DNA of 64,000 bases from an uncultured Prevotellaceae bacterium (lineage in GTDB: Bacteria; Bacteroidota; Bacteroidia; Bacteroidales; Bacteroidaceae), in contig CAMJZV010000018.1 in assembly GCA_946410305.1 (NCBI GenBank), positions 1 to 64,000 of the forward strand. Reading direction: 5' to 3'. The notes beneath the pieces are model-generated. The model was not told the DNA's origin. It saw only the letters and a program-made list of their open reading frames with translations, and did no database searches. This document shows positions 32,615 through 42,027 of this stretch, in pieces. The translations under genes were made by a program, and so were the position numbers. Numbering within the stretch: the first letter of the stretch is position 1; every line of letters begins with the position of its first letter.

Positions 32615-35380
32615 ATGAAACGTTCAATAAGATATATACTATTAGCACTATTCTTTACCGTCGTACCCTCGGCAACCAGCGCCAAAGATATCTCTGGCTT
32701 TACGGAGGATAATCCGCTAATTATCGCCTGCGACTGGGACTTCCGTCCTTTTGAGTTCCTCGACAGTGACGGAGAACCTGCAGGATATAATGTTGAGGTG
32801 CTTGACATCATCCTGAACCGCCTGGAAATTCCGCACAAGTTCGTCATGCAGGAGTGGCAGACGGCCAGCGACATGTTTACGACGCATCATGCAGACTTGT
32901 TGCACGCCCTCTCTATCTATTATAGAGACAGTATCTATGAGCAGACGAAAAAGTATGTCAACTACTACAATTTGCGTGTGGCCCGTCGTGTGGATACCCC
33001 TCTTTTTAGTGGTATCTCCCAAATCGGACGTGGTGTCCGACTAGGTTCCAAGAAGAACGACTATGCTGCCTTGCGCATCAGTGAAATCGACACCATTCCT
33101 TTTGATGTACAGTATCTGTCGCCGAAGGAAGGCCTCTCCCGTGTGCGAAGCCGTCAATGTGACTATTATATCTGGGGACAGATACCTCTTGAGAATAAAA
33201 TTCAGGAGCTGTCCATCGACAGTCTAGTGCTGGACGAGGTAAAGGATATCGCTCCTGGTGAGTTGCACATCATAGGCTATCGAGAGGATGTTATCGATGC
33301 CATCGACGACCAGTACACCCGTCTGGAACAGGCTGGTGAGTTGCAGCGTATCTATGATAAGTGGTTTTATCCGGAGCGTGTCCACGACGATGCTTCTCCG
33401 ATTGCTCCGTTTATCTTGGTGGGACTCGCCGTAGCAGGTATTATCGTATTTATTGCGGGTCGTCTGCTCTCTTTGCGTGTACGTGCTTCAGTGCGTCGAA
33501 ATACAGAGCTGAACAGCATCATGATGCAAGCACTCGACATGGACGATTGCTATGTGCTGGAGTATGATGTCATACTGGGACATGTCAAGAACATCCATGG
33601 CAATCTGCTGCCTAAGAGTGGCATCTCCATTGAAGAACTCATTGAGCGCATCGCCCCCGATGAGCGCGACGAGTTCAAAGTACTGGTAGATAGCATGAAG
33701 CGTGGCAACTGTGACTCATGGTCGCTGCAGCGTCGTTATAATTCTGGAACAAGTGAAGCACCCTGCTGGAGAACCTTTATCGGTGGTGCTGTCGTGGAGC
33801 GAGAGGATGGTGTTCCGCGCTATATTGTACATACGCTCAAGGACATCACCAAGGATTTGGAGGAGGAACAGCGCAACCAGGAGCTGGCCGATAAGTATAT
33901 GAAGGTCTTTGACACCAATATGATGGCCATGTCGTTCCACGATGCTGATGGTTTCCTGATAAATTTGAACCGGCGCATGCGTGAATTGCTGGAGTTGACT
34001 CCCGAGCGCGAGCAGTTCTTCCGCAAGACGTCTTTCCTGGAAGACCCCCTCCTCAAGGGTTGTGTCGAGCAGGGCTCTTTCGCTTCCTTCCACGTCTGTG
34101 GACGCATGCACTATCAAGACTTCGGGATAGACAAGTATATCGAGACACGCGTTATGCCTGTCAAGGACGAGGAAGACAGGTTGGTGTACTACATTATTAC
34201 TTCGCGCGACGTCACGGCGGAACGTGACATTTATATGAAGCAGCGTGAGCATGAGCGCCACCTAAAGGAAACGTACGATGCCATCAATCGTTATGAGGAC
34301 CAGCTACGCTACCTGTTGAATGAAAGCGACATGTATGTGTGGAACTACAACCAGTATGAACGTGTCATTCGCTTTACGCGTAGTCTGCGACAAGCAGAAT
34401 ACTTATGGCCGTTGGAGGAATATCTGGCAGGTATGGATGAAAAAGACCGTCCTGCTGCTCAGCGCGTCATTTCCGAACTGGTGATGAATGGCAAACCCTT
34501 CAACGTAATCCATCAGTTCAACTATACGCCTGTTACTGAATCGCTGACATGGTTTTCTATTTCTGGTATTCCTCTCTTAGATGAAGAGGGTAAAGTCAAG
34601 GAGTATTTCGGACTGGCGCGCGACATCTCTGACCTGATGCGTGCCCAGAAGAAACTTCGTGAGGAGACGGAACGGGCTAACGACTCTGGTCGTCTGAAGA
34701 GTGCCTTCCTGGCCAATATGACTCACGAGATTCGTACACCGCTCAATGCCATTGTCGGTTTCAGCGACCTGTTGCAGATGGTTGACAGTCCTGACGAGCG
34801 CCGCGAGTTCATCCGCATCATCCGTAGCAACTGCGACATGCTGCTCCGACTTATCAACGACATCCTTGAAGCCAGCAGCATGGGACAAGCCATTGCCATT
34901 GAACCAGTACCCCTCGATTTGCCTCCAGTCTTTGACGATATCTGTCAGACGTTGGAGCAACGCGTGCAGGGAACCAATGTGCAGTTTCTGAAGGATAATC
35001 CCTATGATACGCTGTCTGTGGCGTTGGATAAAGGACGCCTCCAGCAGTTGCTCACCAACTTTGTGACCAACGCTGTAAAATACACCCAAGAGGGACATAT
35101 CCGTGTGGGTTATCGCAAGGAGTCGCGCGAGATTAATCGCCAGCGCCTTGATGGACTCTGCTTCTACTGTGAAGACACAGGTGCAGGTATTCCCAAAGAG
35201 AAGCAGTCGGCCGTCTTTGAGCGCTTCGTTAAACTCAACGATTTTGTACAGGGTACAGGCCTAGGCCTTGCCATCTGTAAGGCCATCGTCGACAAGTGTG
35301 GCGGCCGCATTGGCGTCACCTCAGAGGGAGAAGGCCATGGCTCCACCTTCTGGTTCTGGGTGCCTTGTGCTACTTCTTGA
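32615..35380 (+). CDS. SBP_bac_3-PAS sensor histidine kinase (canonical)
   Basis: 921 aa. Signal peptide (MKRSIRYILLALFFTVVPSA), periplasmic SBP_bac_3 domain (about 30-250: DWDFRPFEFLDSDGEPAGYN, ending IYDKWFYPER), membrane helix (about 262-285), PAS regions, then an intact kinase core: ANMTHEIRTPLNAIVGFSDL with His704, NFVTNAVKYTQEG, CEDTGAGIP, GTGLGLAI. It pairs with the preceding Tyr-type protein: same sensor architecture, adjacent, same operon. The stop overlaps the converging GH28 gene by 11 bases, with no terminator between. Confidence 0.92.
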   Translation: MKRSIRYILLALFFTVVPSATSAKDISGFTEDNPLIIACDWDFRPFEFLDSDGEPAGYNVEVLDIILNRLEIPHKFVMQEWQTASDMFTTHHADLLHALSIYYRDSIYEQTKKYVNYYNLRVARRVDTPLFSGISQIGRGVRLGSKKNDYAALRISEIDTIPFDVQYLSPKEGLSRVRSRQCDYYIWGQIPLENKIQELSIDSLVLDEVKDIAPGELHIIGYREDVIDAIDDQYTRLEQAGELQRIYDKWFYPERVHDDASPIAPFILVGLAVAGIIVFIAGRLLSLRVRASVRRNTELNSIMMQALDMDDCYVLEYDVILGHVKNIHGNLLPKSGISIEELIERIAPDERDEFKVLVDSMKRGNCDSWSLQRRYNSGTSEAPCWRTFIGGAVVEREDGVPRYIVHTLKDITKDLEEEQRNQELADKYMKVFDTNMMAMSFHDADGFLINLNRRMRELLELTPEREQFFRKTSFLEDPLLKGCVEQGSFASFHVCGRMHYQDFGIDKYIETRVMPVKDEEDRLVYYIITSRDVTAERDIYMKQREHERHLKETYDAINRYEDQLRYLLNESDMYVWNYNQYERVIRFTRSLRQAEYLWPLEEYLAGMDEKDRPAAQRVISELVMNGKPFNVIHQFNYTPVTESLTWFSISGIPLLDEEGKVKEYFGLARDISDLMRAQKKLREETERANDSGRLKSAFLANMTHEIRTPLNAIVGFSDLLQMVDSPDERREFIRIIRSNCDMLLRLINDILEASSMGQAIAIEPVPLDLPPVFDDICQTLEQRVQGTNVQFLKDNPYDTLSVALDKGRLQQLLTNFVTNAVKYTQEGHIRVGYRKESREINRQRLDGLCFYCEDTGAGIPKEKQSAVFERFVKLNDFVQGTGLGLAICKAIVDKCGGRIGVTSEGEGHGSTFWFWVPCATS

Positions 35381-36803
35381 CGTTTTTGTTGGCTGGCAGC
35401 AGGCGGACGTTGGTGAGGTTGAGTTTAGCCGTCTTGGGATCTATCTGCTGGCCGTTGGCGTAGTACATGAAGGTACTGTTCTGGATGTCGATATTGCGCA
35501 CGTTGTCCAGTCCGAGGATGCCAGCGGCCTTGATGGCGGTACCTGCACCGTAGCACACCACGCGGTCGATATGGATGTCTTGGAAGTAGGGCGCCACCTT
35601 CTTCTGTGTGTCGGTAAAGGTGGGCACGGCGTTGAGGTCGCTACCAGCAGGACGGTCTACGTAATCGCACTGGAAGACGATGGCCTCGTCCTTGATGTCG
35701 TTCATCACGATGTCGCTGACGAACAGCTGCTCGGTCTTGCCACCACGACCCAGTCCGCTCTTGAAGCGCAGACCTGTGTCGGTGCCGCTGAAACGACAGT
35801 TGCGCACCACGATACGTCGCATGCCCTGCACGGTCTCGCTGCCCAGCACGAAGCCACCATGGGCGTGGAAGACGGTGTTGTTCTGAATCAGGATGTCCTC
35901 GCAACCGTTGGCGGGAGCCTCGGGCTTGTTGCCACCGCTCTTCATGCAGAGACCGTCGTCGCCAGCATCGACGGTGCTGTTGACGATGAGTCCGATGTTG
36001 ACGTCAGAGAAGTCAATGGCATCGCCGTTCTGGGCGTTCCACGGGCAGCGCACGGTGACGCCGTCCACGATGACGTTCTTCGAGAAGCAGGGGTGCAGGT
36101 GGAACTTAGGAGCGTTCTGGATGGTGACGCCCTCTATGAGCACGTTCTCGCAACTCTCGAAGCGTACCAGGTCGTTGCGCAGCTTCTCCTGTTTTTCGGG
36201 GCTGTCGGCAATGTTCAGGTAGCCGCCAAGGTCGTTCCACGGGTACCACAGCTTGCCGCCGTCCTTCTCTACGCCGCCAATGACCTTCTTATATTTGTTC
36301 CACTCCACGTCGCTTACCTTCTGGCGCTTGACGGGTCGCCAGTGGTCGCCATTGCCATCGATAATGCCTTCGCCAGTGATGGCTATGTTCTTACGCTTCG
36401 AGGCACGGATGCCCGCAAAACATTTCGTTGCTGACTTGGGATTGACGAACAGCGACTTGTCGGGCGACATCAGAATGATGGCGTTCTTGTCCAAGTGCAG
36501 CTCGATGTTGTCTTTCAACTGGATGGGGCCTGTCAGCCAGATGCCCTGTGGAACGTTCAGACGTCCGCCGCCAGTCTTCTGCAGCTTCTTGATACCGTTC
36601 TCAAAGGCCTCGGTGTTCAGTGTCACACCGTCACCAACGCCACCGACTTCGGTGAGGCTGACCTCGTTGGCAGGAATCATGGGAGCCGAAACCTGTGCCA
36701 CCTTCGTCGGCAGGTTCTGGTAATACTTGGAGTAGTCCCTTGTCTGTGCGTGTGCACTCGTCATTAGCGCCAGTGCAGCCAGTGTTGATAGTAATCTGTT
36801 CAT
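35370..36803 (-). CDS. Glycoside hydrolase family 28 (polygalacturonase-like), exported
   Basis: 477 aa with signal peptide MNRLLSTLAALALMTSAHAQ. Right-handed beta-helix pectinase with GH28 active-site motifs: NGDAIDFSD (NTD site), DAGDDGLCMKSGG (the two catalytic Asp), HGGFVLGSE (GHG site) and LRFKSGLGRGG (RIK site). It hydrolyses galacturonan-type pectin, probably in the periplasm, releasing galacturonate or oligomers. No SusC/SusD or other pectin genes are near, so it is outside a classical polysaccharide-utilisation locus. It follows mrp by 30 bases on the same strand. Confidence 0.92.
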   Translation of the reverse strand: MNRLLSTLAALALMTSAHAQTRDYSKYYQNLPTKVAQVSAPMIPANEVSLTEVGGVGDGVTLNTEAFENGIKKLQKTGGGRLNVPQGIWLTGPIQLKDNIELHLDKNAIILMSPDKSLFVNPKSATKCFAGIRASKRKNIAITGEGIIDGNGDHWRPVKRQKVSDVEWNKYKKVIGGVEKDGGKLWYPWNDLGGYLNIADSPEKQEKLRNDLVRFESCENVLIEGVTIQNAPKFHLHPCFSKNVIVDGVTVRCPWNAQNGDAIDFSDVNIGLIVNSTVDAGDDGLCMKSGGNKPEAPANGCEDILIQNNTVFHAHGGFVLGSETVQGMRRIVVRNCRFSGTDTGLRFKSGLGRGGKTEQLFVSDIVMNDIKDEAIVFQCDYVDRPAGSDLNAVPTFTDTQKKVAPYFQDIHIDRVVCYGAGTAIKAAGILGLDNVRNIDIQNSTFMYYANGQQIDPKTAKLNLTNVRLLPANKNVKK

Positions 36804-36833
36804 AGTAGTTTGTTAATGTAGTATGTTGTTGTT

Positions 36834-37931
36834 TTATTTCACGCCCACAATCTTGGTGGCTGGCTGCTCCTTGTTGCGGCGGTTGACGACGGTGACAACA
36901 GCCTGCGCCAGATTGATGAATGCCAACCCCGTTGCCGTCTCGCTGTTCAGTGCTGCTGGTTCGCCTTTGTCGCCGCTGTCGCAGATGCCCTGAACGAGTG
37001 GAATCTGTGCCAACAAGGGGACGTTCATCTCTTCGGCCAACTGCTTGCAGCCCTCCTTGCCGAAGATGTAGTAACGGTTCTCAGGCAGTTCGGCAGGGGT
37101 AAACCACGCCATGTTCTCGATGAGTCCGAGGATGGGCACGTTGACTTTCTCGTTGCGGTACATGTCGATGCCCTTGCGAGCGTCGGCCAATGCCACCTGC
37201 TGCGGGGTTGATACAATAACGGAGCCTGTGATGGCCAGTGTCTGCAGCAGCGTCAGATGGATGTCTGAGGTGCCTGGAGGGGTGTCGAGAATGAAGTAGT
37301 CCAACTCGCCCCAATTGGCGTCTGCTATGAGCTGTTTCAGGGCGTTGGTCGCCATGCCACCGCGCCACAGCGTCGCCGTGTCGGGATTGACGAAGAAACC
37401 TATCGACAGCATCTTCACGCCATAGGCCTCAATGGGTTCAATGAGCTGTCTGCCGTCGACCTCTACAGCATAGGGACGGGCATCCTCTACGTGGAACATC
37501 TTGGGCATCGACGGACCGAAGATGTCGCAGTCCAGCAGTCCAACCTTATAGCCCAGACGAGCCAGCGCGATAGCCAGATTGGCAGATACGGTGCTCTTGC
37601 CCACACCGCCTTTGCCTGAGCTGACGGCAATGATGTTCTTCACCTGTGGCAGCAGTTTGCCTACCTCAGGGCGTGGCTTCGACTTGAATTCCGTCTGTAT
37701 CTCTACCTCTACGTCCTTGCCGCAGTGGTACTTGATGGCAGCCTCAGCGGCCTTGACGGTCGACTTGAGGAAAGGGTCGGTGTCGCGTGGGAATTCCAGC
37801 ACGACGGTTACTTTATTGCCATTGATGGCAGGCTGGTCAGCCACCATCTCACTTTCTACGAGGTTCTTCTTCGTGCCAGCATACGTCACCGTAGCCAGCG
37901 CGTCCATAATCATTTTCGGATATAGTGCCAT
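36834..37931 (-). CDS. mrp: Mrp/NBP35-type P-loop ATPase, Fe-S cluster carrier
   Basis: 365 aa from the ATG at 37931 (MALYPKMIMDALATV). An N-terminal MIP18-like domain (residues 1-80) precedes the deviant Walker A SSGKGGVGKSTVSANLA (about 104-120) and DYFILDTPPGTSD. Mrp/ApbC proteins carry and transfer [4Fe-4S] clusters to apoproteins. The Cys-x-x-Cys that many homologues place after ENM is absent (ENMAWFTPAELPENRYYIFG), as I believe is common in Bacteroidetes. A single Cys follows in GKEGCK. Confidence 0.93.
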   Translation of the reverse strand: MALYPKMIMDALATVTYAGTKKNLVESEMVADQPAINGNKVTVVLEFPRDTDPFLKSTVKAAEAAIKYHCGKDVEVEIQTEFKSKPRPEVGKLLPQVKNIIAVSSGKGGVGKSTVSANLAIALARLGYKVGLLDCDIFGPSMPKMFHVEDARPYAVEVDGRQLIEPIEAYGVKMLSIGFFVNPDTATLWRGGMATNALKQLIADANWGELDYFILDTPPGTSDIHLTLLQTLAITGSVIVSTPQQVALADARKGIDMYRNEKVNVPILGLIENMAWFTPAELPENRYYIFGKEGCKQLAEEMNVPLLAQIPLVQGICDSGDKGEPAALNSETATGLAFINLAQAVVTVVNRRNKEQPATKIVGVK

Positions 37932-37951
37932 TATCATTTTAGTTTTGGGTG

Positions 37952-37959
37952 CAAAATTA
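37952..37959 (-). promoter_or_regulatory. -7 box for mrp
   Basis: TAATTTTG then CACC on the minus strand, 21 bases before the mrp start. Confidence 0.6.
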
Positions 37960-38065
37960 AAAAAAACAAGCGAACCCACCAATTATTTTATGATTTGTTT
38001 TGTTTTTTGCAAAAAAATATCCTATCTTTACACTCGATTTCTGTTGTTAACGAAAGAATCTAAGC

Positions 38066-39214
38066 ATGATGAAATTACGGATAGTAGTGTGGATAATGGT
38101 GCTGGCAATGGCTGTCAACGCCAGTGCACAGGAGCCTGAATTGAAGGTGAAGCCTTCTGGGCGTATCCTGTTTGATGCGGCCTACGTGCATGCACAGCAG
38201 CAAGAGGATAAGCTGAAGGGTGGGGTAGGTACACCCGATATGCGCATTGGCGTAGCGTTTTCTTATGGCCAGTGGAAAGGCAAGATTGACATGGGCTTTG
38301 CCTATGGTAAGGTGAATATGAAGGATGTCTTCCTGCAGTACGACATAGACAAGCAGAACTTCCTGCGTGGTGGCTATTTCATCCACCAGTACGGCTACCA
38401 GAGCTGCACCAGTTCGTCGTTCAAGGAGACCATGGAGGAACCACAAAGCAATGCCGTGTTTAATAACGACCGCATGATGGGTTTGATGTTCGAACACATG
38501 GATGACAGGTTTCTGGCCACTGCCAGTGTGGTGGCAGAGACTGATGCCATGAAGCAGACCACTGATGTGACGGGCAATGAGGCGGTAGGGGCGATGGCGC
38601 GTCTGGTCTATCATCCTTTCACGGAGCCTGGGAAGATATTCCATGTGGGTGTCAGTGGTGGCATCGAGGGTGCCCGCTATGACGCTACCGACTCGCTCAG
38701 TCACAAGCAGTTTACGCTCAGTACGCGCTGGCCCACTCGTGTCGCCAAGGTTTACTCGCAGCAGGCTGTCGTGACGGACGCTAAGGTGATGTACAAATTC
38801 TCTCCTGAAATCCTGTACTCTTTTGGCAGGTTTGCGGTGATAGGACAGTACTTCTACAACCGCATCTCGCGCGACAACGGGTTGAGTGCCTTCCGTGGCA
38901 GTGGCGCTTATGTCACGCTGCGTGGACTCCTGAAAGGCAGTCACTACAAATATACCATGACCGATGGCGGCATTGCCACCCCTGATGCTGGTAACATGGA
39001 GCTGTGTCTGCAGTATAACTATACGTCGCTGTCGGATGCCAGTGCGGGTGTCTATGGCGGCTACCTCAGTGACTGGGCACTCTGTTACAACTACTACATT
39101 AATAAATATATGATATGGCGTGTACGTGGCTCGTGGACGAAGGTGACCAACCGCAGCAACTTTGCCGACAATGAAGTCAGTATCTTTGAAACACGCCTGC
39201 AGGTGAAGTTCTAA
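38066..39214 (+). CDS. Phosphate-selective-porin-like outer membrane protein (Porin_O_P)
   Basis: 382 aa. Signal peptide MMKLRIVVWIMVLAMAVNASA then Q. The body shows porin-like strands (GRILFDAAYVHAQ, KGKIDMGFAYGKVNMKDVFL, FAVIGQYFYNRIS) and ends in RLQVKF with C-terminal Phe. The layout matches OprO/OprP-type porins, in which an anion or phosphate passes the outer membrane. The next gene, 25 bases downstream, is an acid phosphatase, which fits a phosphate-scavenging pair. A TATCTTTA -7-like element lies at 38023-38030. Confidence 0.8.
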   Translation: MMKLRIVVWIMVLAMAVNASAQEPELKVKPSGRILFDAAYVHAQQQEDKLKGGVGTPDMRIGVAFSYGQWKGKIDMGFAYGKVNMKDVFLQYDIDKQNFLRGGYFIHQYGYQSCTSSSFKETMEEPQSNAVFNNDRMMGLMFEHMDDRFLATASVVAETDAMKQTTDVTGNEAVGAMARLVYHPFTEPGKIFHVGVSGGIEGARYDATDSLSHKQFTLSTRWPTRVAKVYSQQAVVTDAKVMYKFSPEILYSFGRFAVIGQYFYNRISRDNGLSAFRGSGAYVTLRGLLKGSHYKYTMTDGGIATPDAGNMELCLQYNYTSLSDASAGVYGGYLSDWALCYNYYINKYMIWRVRGSWTKVTNRSNFADNEVSIFETRLQVKF

Positions 39215-39239
39215 AACAGATAATAAATTATAGGATATT

Positions 39240-40007
39240 ATGAAGATGAAAAAATTATTGATTGTTGCCGTTATGGCGATGACTACCGTATGTGCACAGG
39301 CACAGAGTGATGTAGAAGCGTATTTCACAGCCAAGGAGATGCCCGACATGTTGAAGTGGTGTCCAGCTCCTCCAGATACCGTGGGGGCGGCCTTCACCTA
39401 CGACATTATGCAATATATGTGGGGTAAACAGATGAGACAGGACAAAGAACGAGCAGCCATCGCTATCCGTGATGCTGTCTATGGTCTGGACTGTATCATC
39501 CGTGAGTTCAGTGAGCCTTTTGGCATGAAGATATCAAAGGAAGAGACCCCGGAGATATATAAGGTGTTGCGCGATGGTACCGCTACCTGCGACAGTATTT
39601 GCAGGCTACCTAAGAGATACTACATGCGTCGTCGTCCTTTCATGCGTATGCATGAGCCTACACTTTATCCTAAAGATGAACCTGCACTGCGCAAAAACGG
39701 CTCTTATCCCTCTGGTCATACAATCCTCGGCTGGAGTTCTGCCTTGTTGCTGTCAGAGATTAATCCTGATCGTGCTGACACCATTCTGGCTCGTGGCTAT
39801 ATGTATGGTGAGAGCCGCGTAATAGTAGGCGCTCACTGGCAGAGCGATGTTGATGCTGGTCGCCTGGCAGCGTCTGCCGCCTATGCTCGTCTGCATACCA
39901 GCGAACGCTTCTTGGAACAGATGCGTCTGGCACGACTGGAATATCGCTGTAAGGCTGGTCTCGCAACGCCTGCGGAGTTGAAAGCCTACAAGAAGGCAAG
40001 GAAGTAG
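39240..40007 (+). CDS. Class A non-specific acid phosphatase (PhoN-like, PAP2 superfamily)
   Basis: 255 aa with signal peptide (MKMKKLLIVAVMAMTTVCAQ then A). The three PAP2 motifs are present: KRYYMRRRPF, YPSGHTILGW and ESRVIVGAHWQSDVDAGR, with catalytic His in the last two. It hydrolyses phosphomonoesters in the periplasm. Co-transcribed with the upstream Porin_O_P protein, and followed by a strong terminator. Confidence 0.92.
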   Translation: MKMKKLLIVAVMAMTTVCAQAQSDVEAYFTAKEMPDMLKWCPAPPDTVGAAFTYDIMQYMWGKQMRQDKERAAIAIRDAVYGLDCIIREFSEPFGMKISKEETPEIYKVLRDGTATCDSICRLPKRYYMRRRPFMRMHEPTLYPKDEPALRKNGSYPSGHTILGWSSALLLSEINPDRADTILARGYMYGESRVIVGAHWQSDVDAGRLAASAAYARLHTSERFLEQMRLARLEYRCKAGLATPAELKAYKKARK

Positions 40008-40019
40008 TAGAAACGAAAA

Positions 40020-40047
40020 AAAGTGCTAAGCATTGGCTTGGCACTTT
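40020..40047. terminator. Bidirectional terminator between phoN-like gene and trmB
   Basis: AAAGTGCTAAGC, loop ATTG, GCTTGGCACTTT: a 12-bp stem (one G-T pair) with A and T runs outside. Confidence 0.8.
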
Positions 40048-40055
40048 CTTTATTT

Positions 40056-40826
40056 TTACTTCGCTTTATCCTTAGAACTGCGCTTGTCGCGGTGGTAAGA
40101 GCGGTAGTCGTCGAGTTCTATTTCTACGTCAGGCTCCTCAAGCACACCTTCCTGAGGCAAGCGGAACTTCTGGTACTTGATGTTCAACCCACGCTCAATC
40201 CACATGCCTTCATAGTAGGTTTGGATGGAAAGTATCTTCTTGGTGTCCTCGTCGATGCGGTCATCATGATAGAGGTCTGTGGTATTGAAGATTACAGGCA
40301 GGTGGTTTTTCTCTACCATATAGGTCGTATAGGTAAAAAGGAAATTGGAGTCGGTCTTGAGGTGGATGATACCACCATCGATGAGGAACTTACGATAGCG
40401 GTTCATGAACCATGTAGAAGTGAGACGCTTGCGGGGATTCTTCATCTGGGGATCAGAGAAGGTGAGCCATATTTCCTGCACCTCGCCAGGAGCGAAAAAA
40501 CGTTCTATAATCTCGATGTTGGTGCGCAGAAAGGCCACGTTCTTCAGTCCCTCTTTGGTTGCTTGTGTGGCTCCCGTCCACATGCGAGCTCCTTTGATGT
40601 CGACACCAATGAAGTTGATGTCAGGATAGAGCTTGGCCAATTCTACGGTATATTCTCCCTTGCCACAGCCCAGCTCCAAGACGATGGGGTTCTGGTTATG
40701 GAAATACTCCTCATGCCAGTGACCCTGCATATCAAAAGGAACATGCTCCACTACCGAATAGGGGTACTGGAACACGTTCTCATAAGTCTCCATGTCGGCG
40801 AATTTCGCCAGCTTGCCTTTTCCCAT
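40056..40826 (-). CDS. trmB: tRNA (guanine-N7)-methyltransferase TrmB
   Basis: 256 aa from [15 protein letters not shown] (ATG at 40826); an ATG three codons earlier is possible. SAM-binding [20 protein letters not shown], acidic strand [12 protein letters not shown], and the catalytic [15 protein letters not shown] and [10 protein letters not shown] segments identify TrmB, which methylates G46 in the tRNA variable loop. The C-terminal 40 residues are a charged extension. ilvE lies 15 bases upstream on the same strand. Confidence 0.95.
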   Translation of the reverse strand: MGKGKLAKFADMETYENVFQYPYSVVEHVPFDMQGHWHEEYFHNQNPIVLELGCGKGEYTVELAKLYPDINFIGVDIKGARMWTGATQATKEGLKNVAFLRTNIEIIERFFAPGEVQEIWLTFSDPQMKNPRKRLTSTWFMNRYRKFLIDGGIIHLKTDSNFLFTYTTYMVEKNHLPVIFNTTDLYHDDRIDEDTKKILSIQTYYEGMWIERGLNIKYQKFRLPQEGVLEEPDVEIELDDYRSYHRDKRSSKDKAK

Positions 40827-40841
40827 TAACAACAATAACCG

Positions 40842-41858
40842 TTAATCAATAACAACGGTTGTCCAACCGTGCTTGTCCTCGATTTCACCGTACTGGATGC
40901 CACGGAGGGTGTCGAACAGCTTCTTGGATATAGGACCGGGCTTGTCACCGAATGAGTAGCGCTTGCCGGTATCAAGGTCGTCAATATATGAAATAGGTGA
41001 AATGACGGCTGCTGTACCGCAAGCACCAGCCTCCTCAAAGGTCTCCAGCTCTTCCTCAGGGATGGGACGGCGCTCAACCTTCAAGCCAAGATCTTCAGCC
41101 ACCTGCATCAGCGACTTGTTGGTGATAGAAGGTAGGATAGAGGTTGACTCTGGCGTGATATAGGTGTTGTTCTTGATACCGAAGAAGTTGGCAGCACCAC
41201 ACTCATCGATGTATTTCTTCTCCTTGGCATCGAGGTAGAACTCACAGGCGTAACCCTTCTCGTGAGCCAGGTTGTTGGCGAACAGAGAAGCTGCGTAATT
41301 ACCACCGACCTTATATTTACCAGTACCGAGAGGAGCCGAGCGGTCGTAATCGCGAACGATGACATAAGGATTGCTTGAGAAACCACCCTTGAAGTATGGA
41401 CCTACGGGTGTTACGAAGATGAGGAAGCAGTACTCTTTAGAAGGATGTACACCCACCTGTGCGCTGGTACCAATGAGCAGTGGACGGATGTAGAGCGTAG
41501 CACCGCTCTCATAGGTAGGAATCCACTCTTGGTTGAGACGTACCACCTTCTTGACCATCTCGGTGAAGAGCTCTGTAGAAACCTCAGGCATCATAATGCC
41601 TCGACAGGTTGACTGCAGACGGGCTGCATTCTCGTCAACGCGGAAGATACGCACCTTACCATCCTTGCAGCGATAAGCTTTCAGTCCCTCGAAGGCTTCC
41701 TGTCCGTAGTGTAGACAGGTTGCTGCCATGTGCAATTTCAGATACTCGTCGGAGCATACTTCTATCTCGCCCCACTTGCCATCACGATAGTAACAGCGTA
41801 CGTTGTAGTCGGTCTTCATGTAACCGAACGACAAGCTTGCCCAATCTAAATTCTTCAT
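40842..41858 (-). CDS. ilvE: Branched-chain amino acid aminotransferase IlvE
   Basis: 338 aa, class IV PLP aminotransferase. Signatures: YGQEAFEGLKAYRCKDG, the PLP-lysine region GTGKYKVGGNYAASL, EKKYIDECGAANFFGIK and EEAGACGTAAVISPI. It performs the last transamination in Leu, Ile and Val synthesis and the first in their breakdown. Promoter at 41902-41909. Confidence 0.96.
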   Translation of the reverse strand: MKNLDWASLSFGYMKTDYNVRCYYRDGKWGEIEVCSDEYLKLHMAATCLHYGQEAFEGLKAYRCKDGKVRIFRVDENAARLQSTCRGIMMPEVSTELFTEMVKKVVRLNQEWIPTYESGATLYIRPLLIGTSAQVGVHPSKEYCFLIFVTPVGPYFKGGFSSNPYVIVRDYDRSAPLGTGKYKVGGNYAASLFANNLAHEKGYACEFYLDAKEKKYIDECGAANFFGIKNNTYITPESTSILPSITNKSLMQVAEDLGLKVERRPIPEEELETFEEAGACGTAAVISPISYIDDLDTGKRYSFGDKPGPISKKLFDTLRGIQYGEIEDKHGWTTVVID

Positions 41859-41901
41859 TGTGGTCTATCTATTTTTGTTGTTCAATATTACAAATTGGTG
41901 G

Positions 41902-41909
41902 CAAAAGTA
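41902..41909 (-). promoter_or_regulatory. -7 box for ilvE
   Basis: TACTTTTG then CCACC on the minus strand, 43 bases before the ilvE ATG. Confidence 0.55.
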
Positions 41910-41972
41910 ATCAAATTCTACCATTTATGCAAGTATTTCGCGTAAAAAGTGTGAGATGTACAGATTTTTATA

Positions 41973-41980
41973 TACCTTTG
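41973..41980 (+). promoter_or_regulatory. -7 box for the 42028 gene
   Basis: TACCTTTG then CAG, 47 bases before the ATG at 42028. A longer in-frame start at 41956 lies upstream of this box and is rejected. Confidence 0.6.
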
Positions 41981-42027
41981 CAGCTGAAAAACAAAAGATA
42001 TTGTTAGTATTAATCAACAAAGAGAAA

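Noticed and set aside
25641..35380. Sequencing error as the cause of the Tyr-for-His changes
   Set aside because: Two separate genes have it with different Tyr codons and a shared surrounding motif (NMSYEIRTPL), which a random error would not produce.
35268..36434. 388-codon open frame on the plus strand
   Set aside because: It is the antisense shadow of the GH28 gene, whose signal peptide and catalytic motifs are clear.
38075..39397. 440-codon open frame on the minus strand
   Set aside because: Shadow of the Porin_O_P gene; its sequence has no domain pattern and the opposite strand has signal peptide, strands and promoter.
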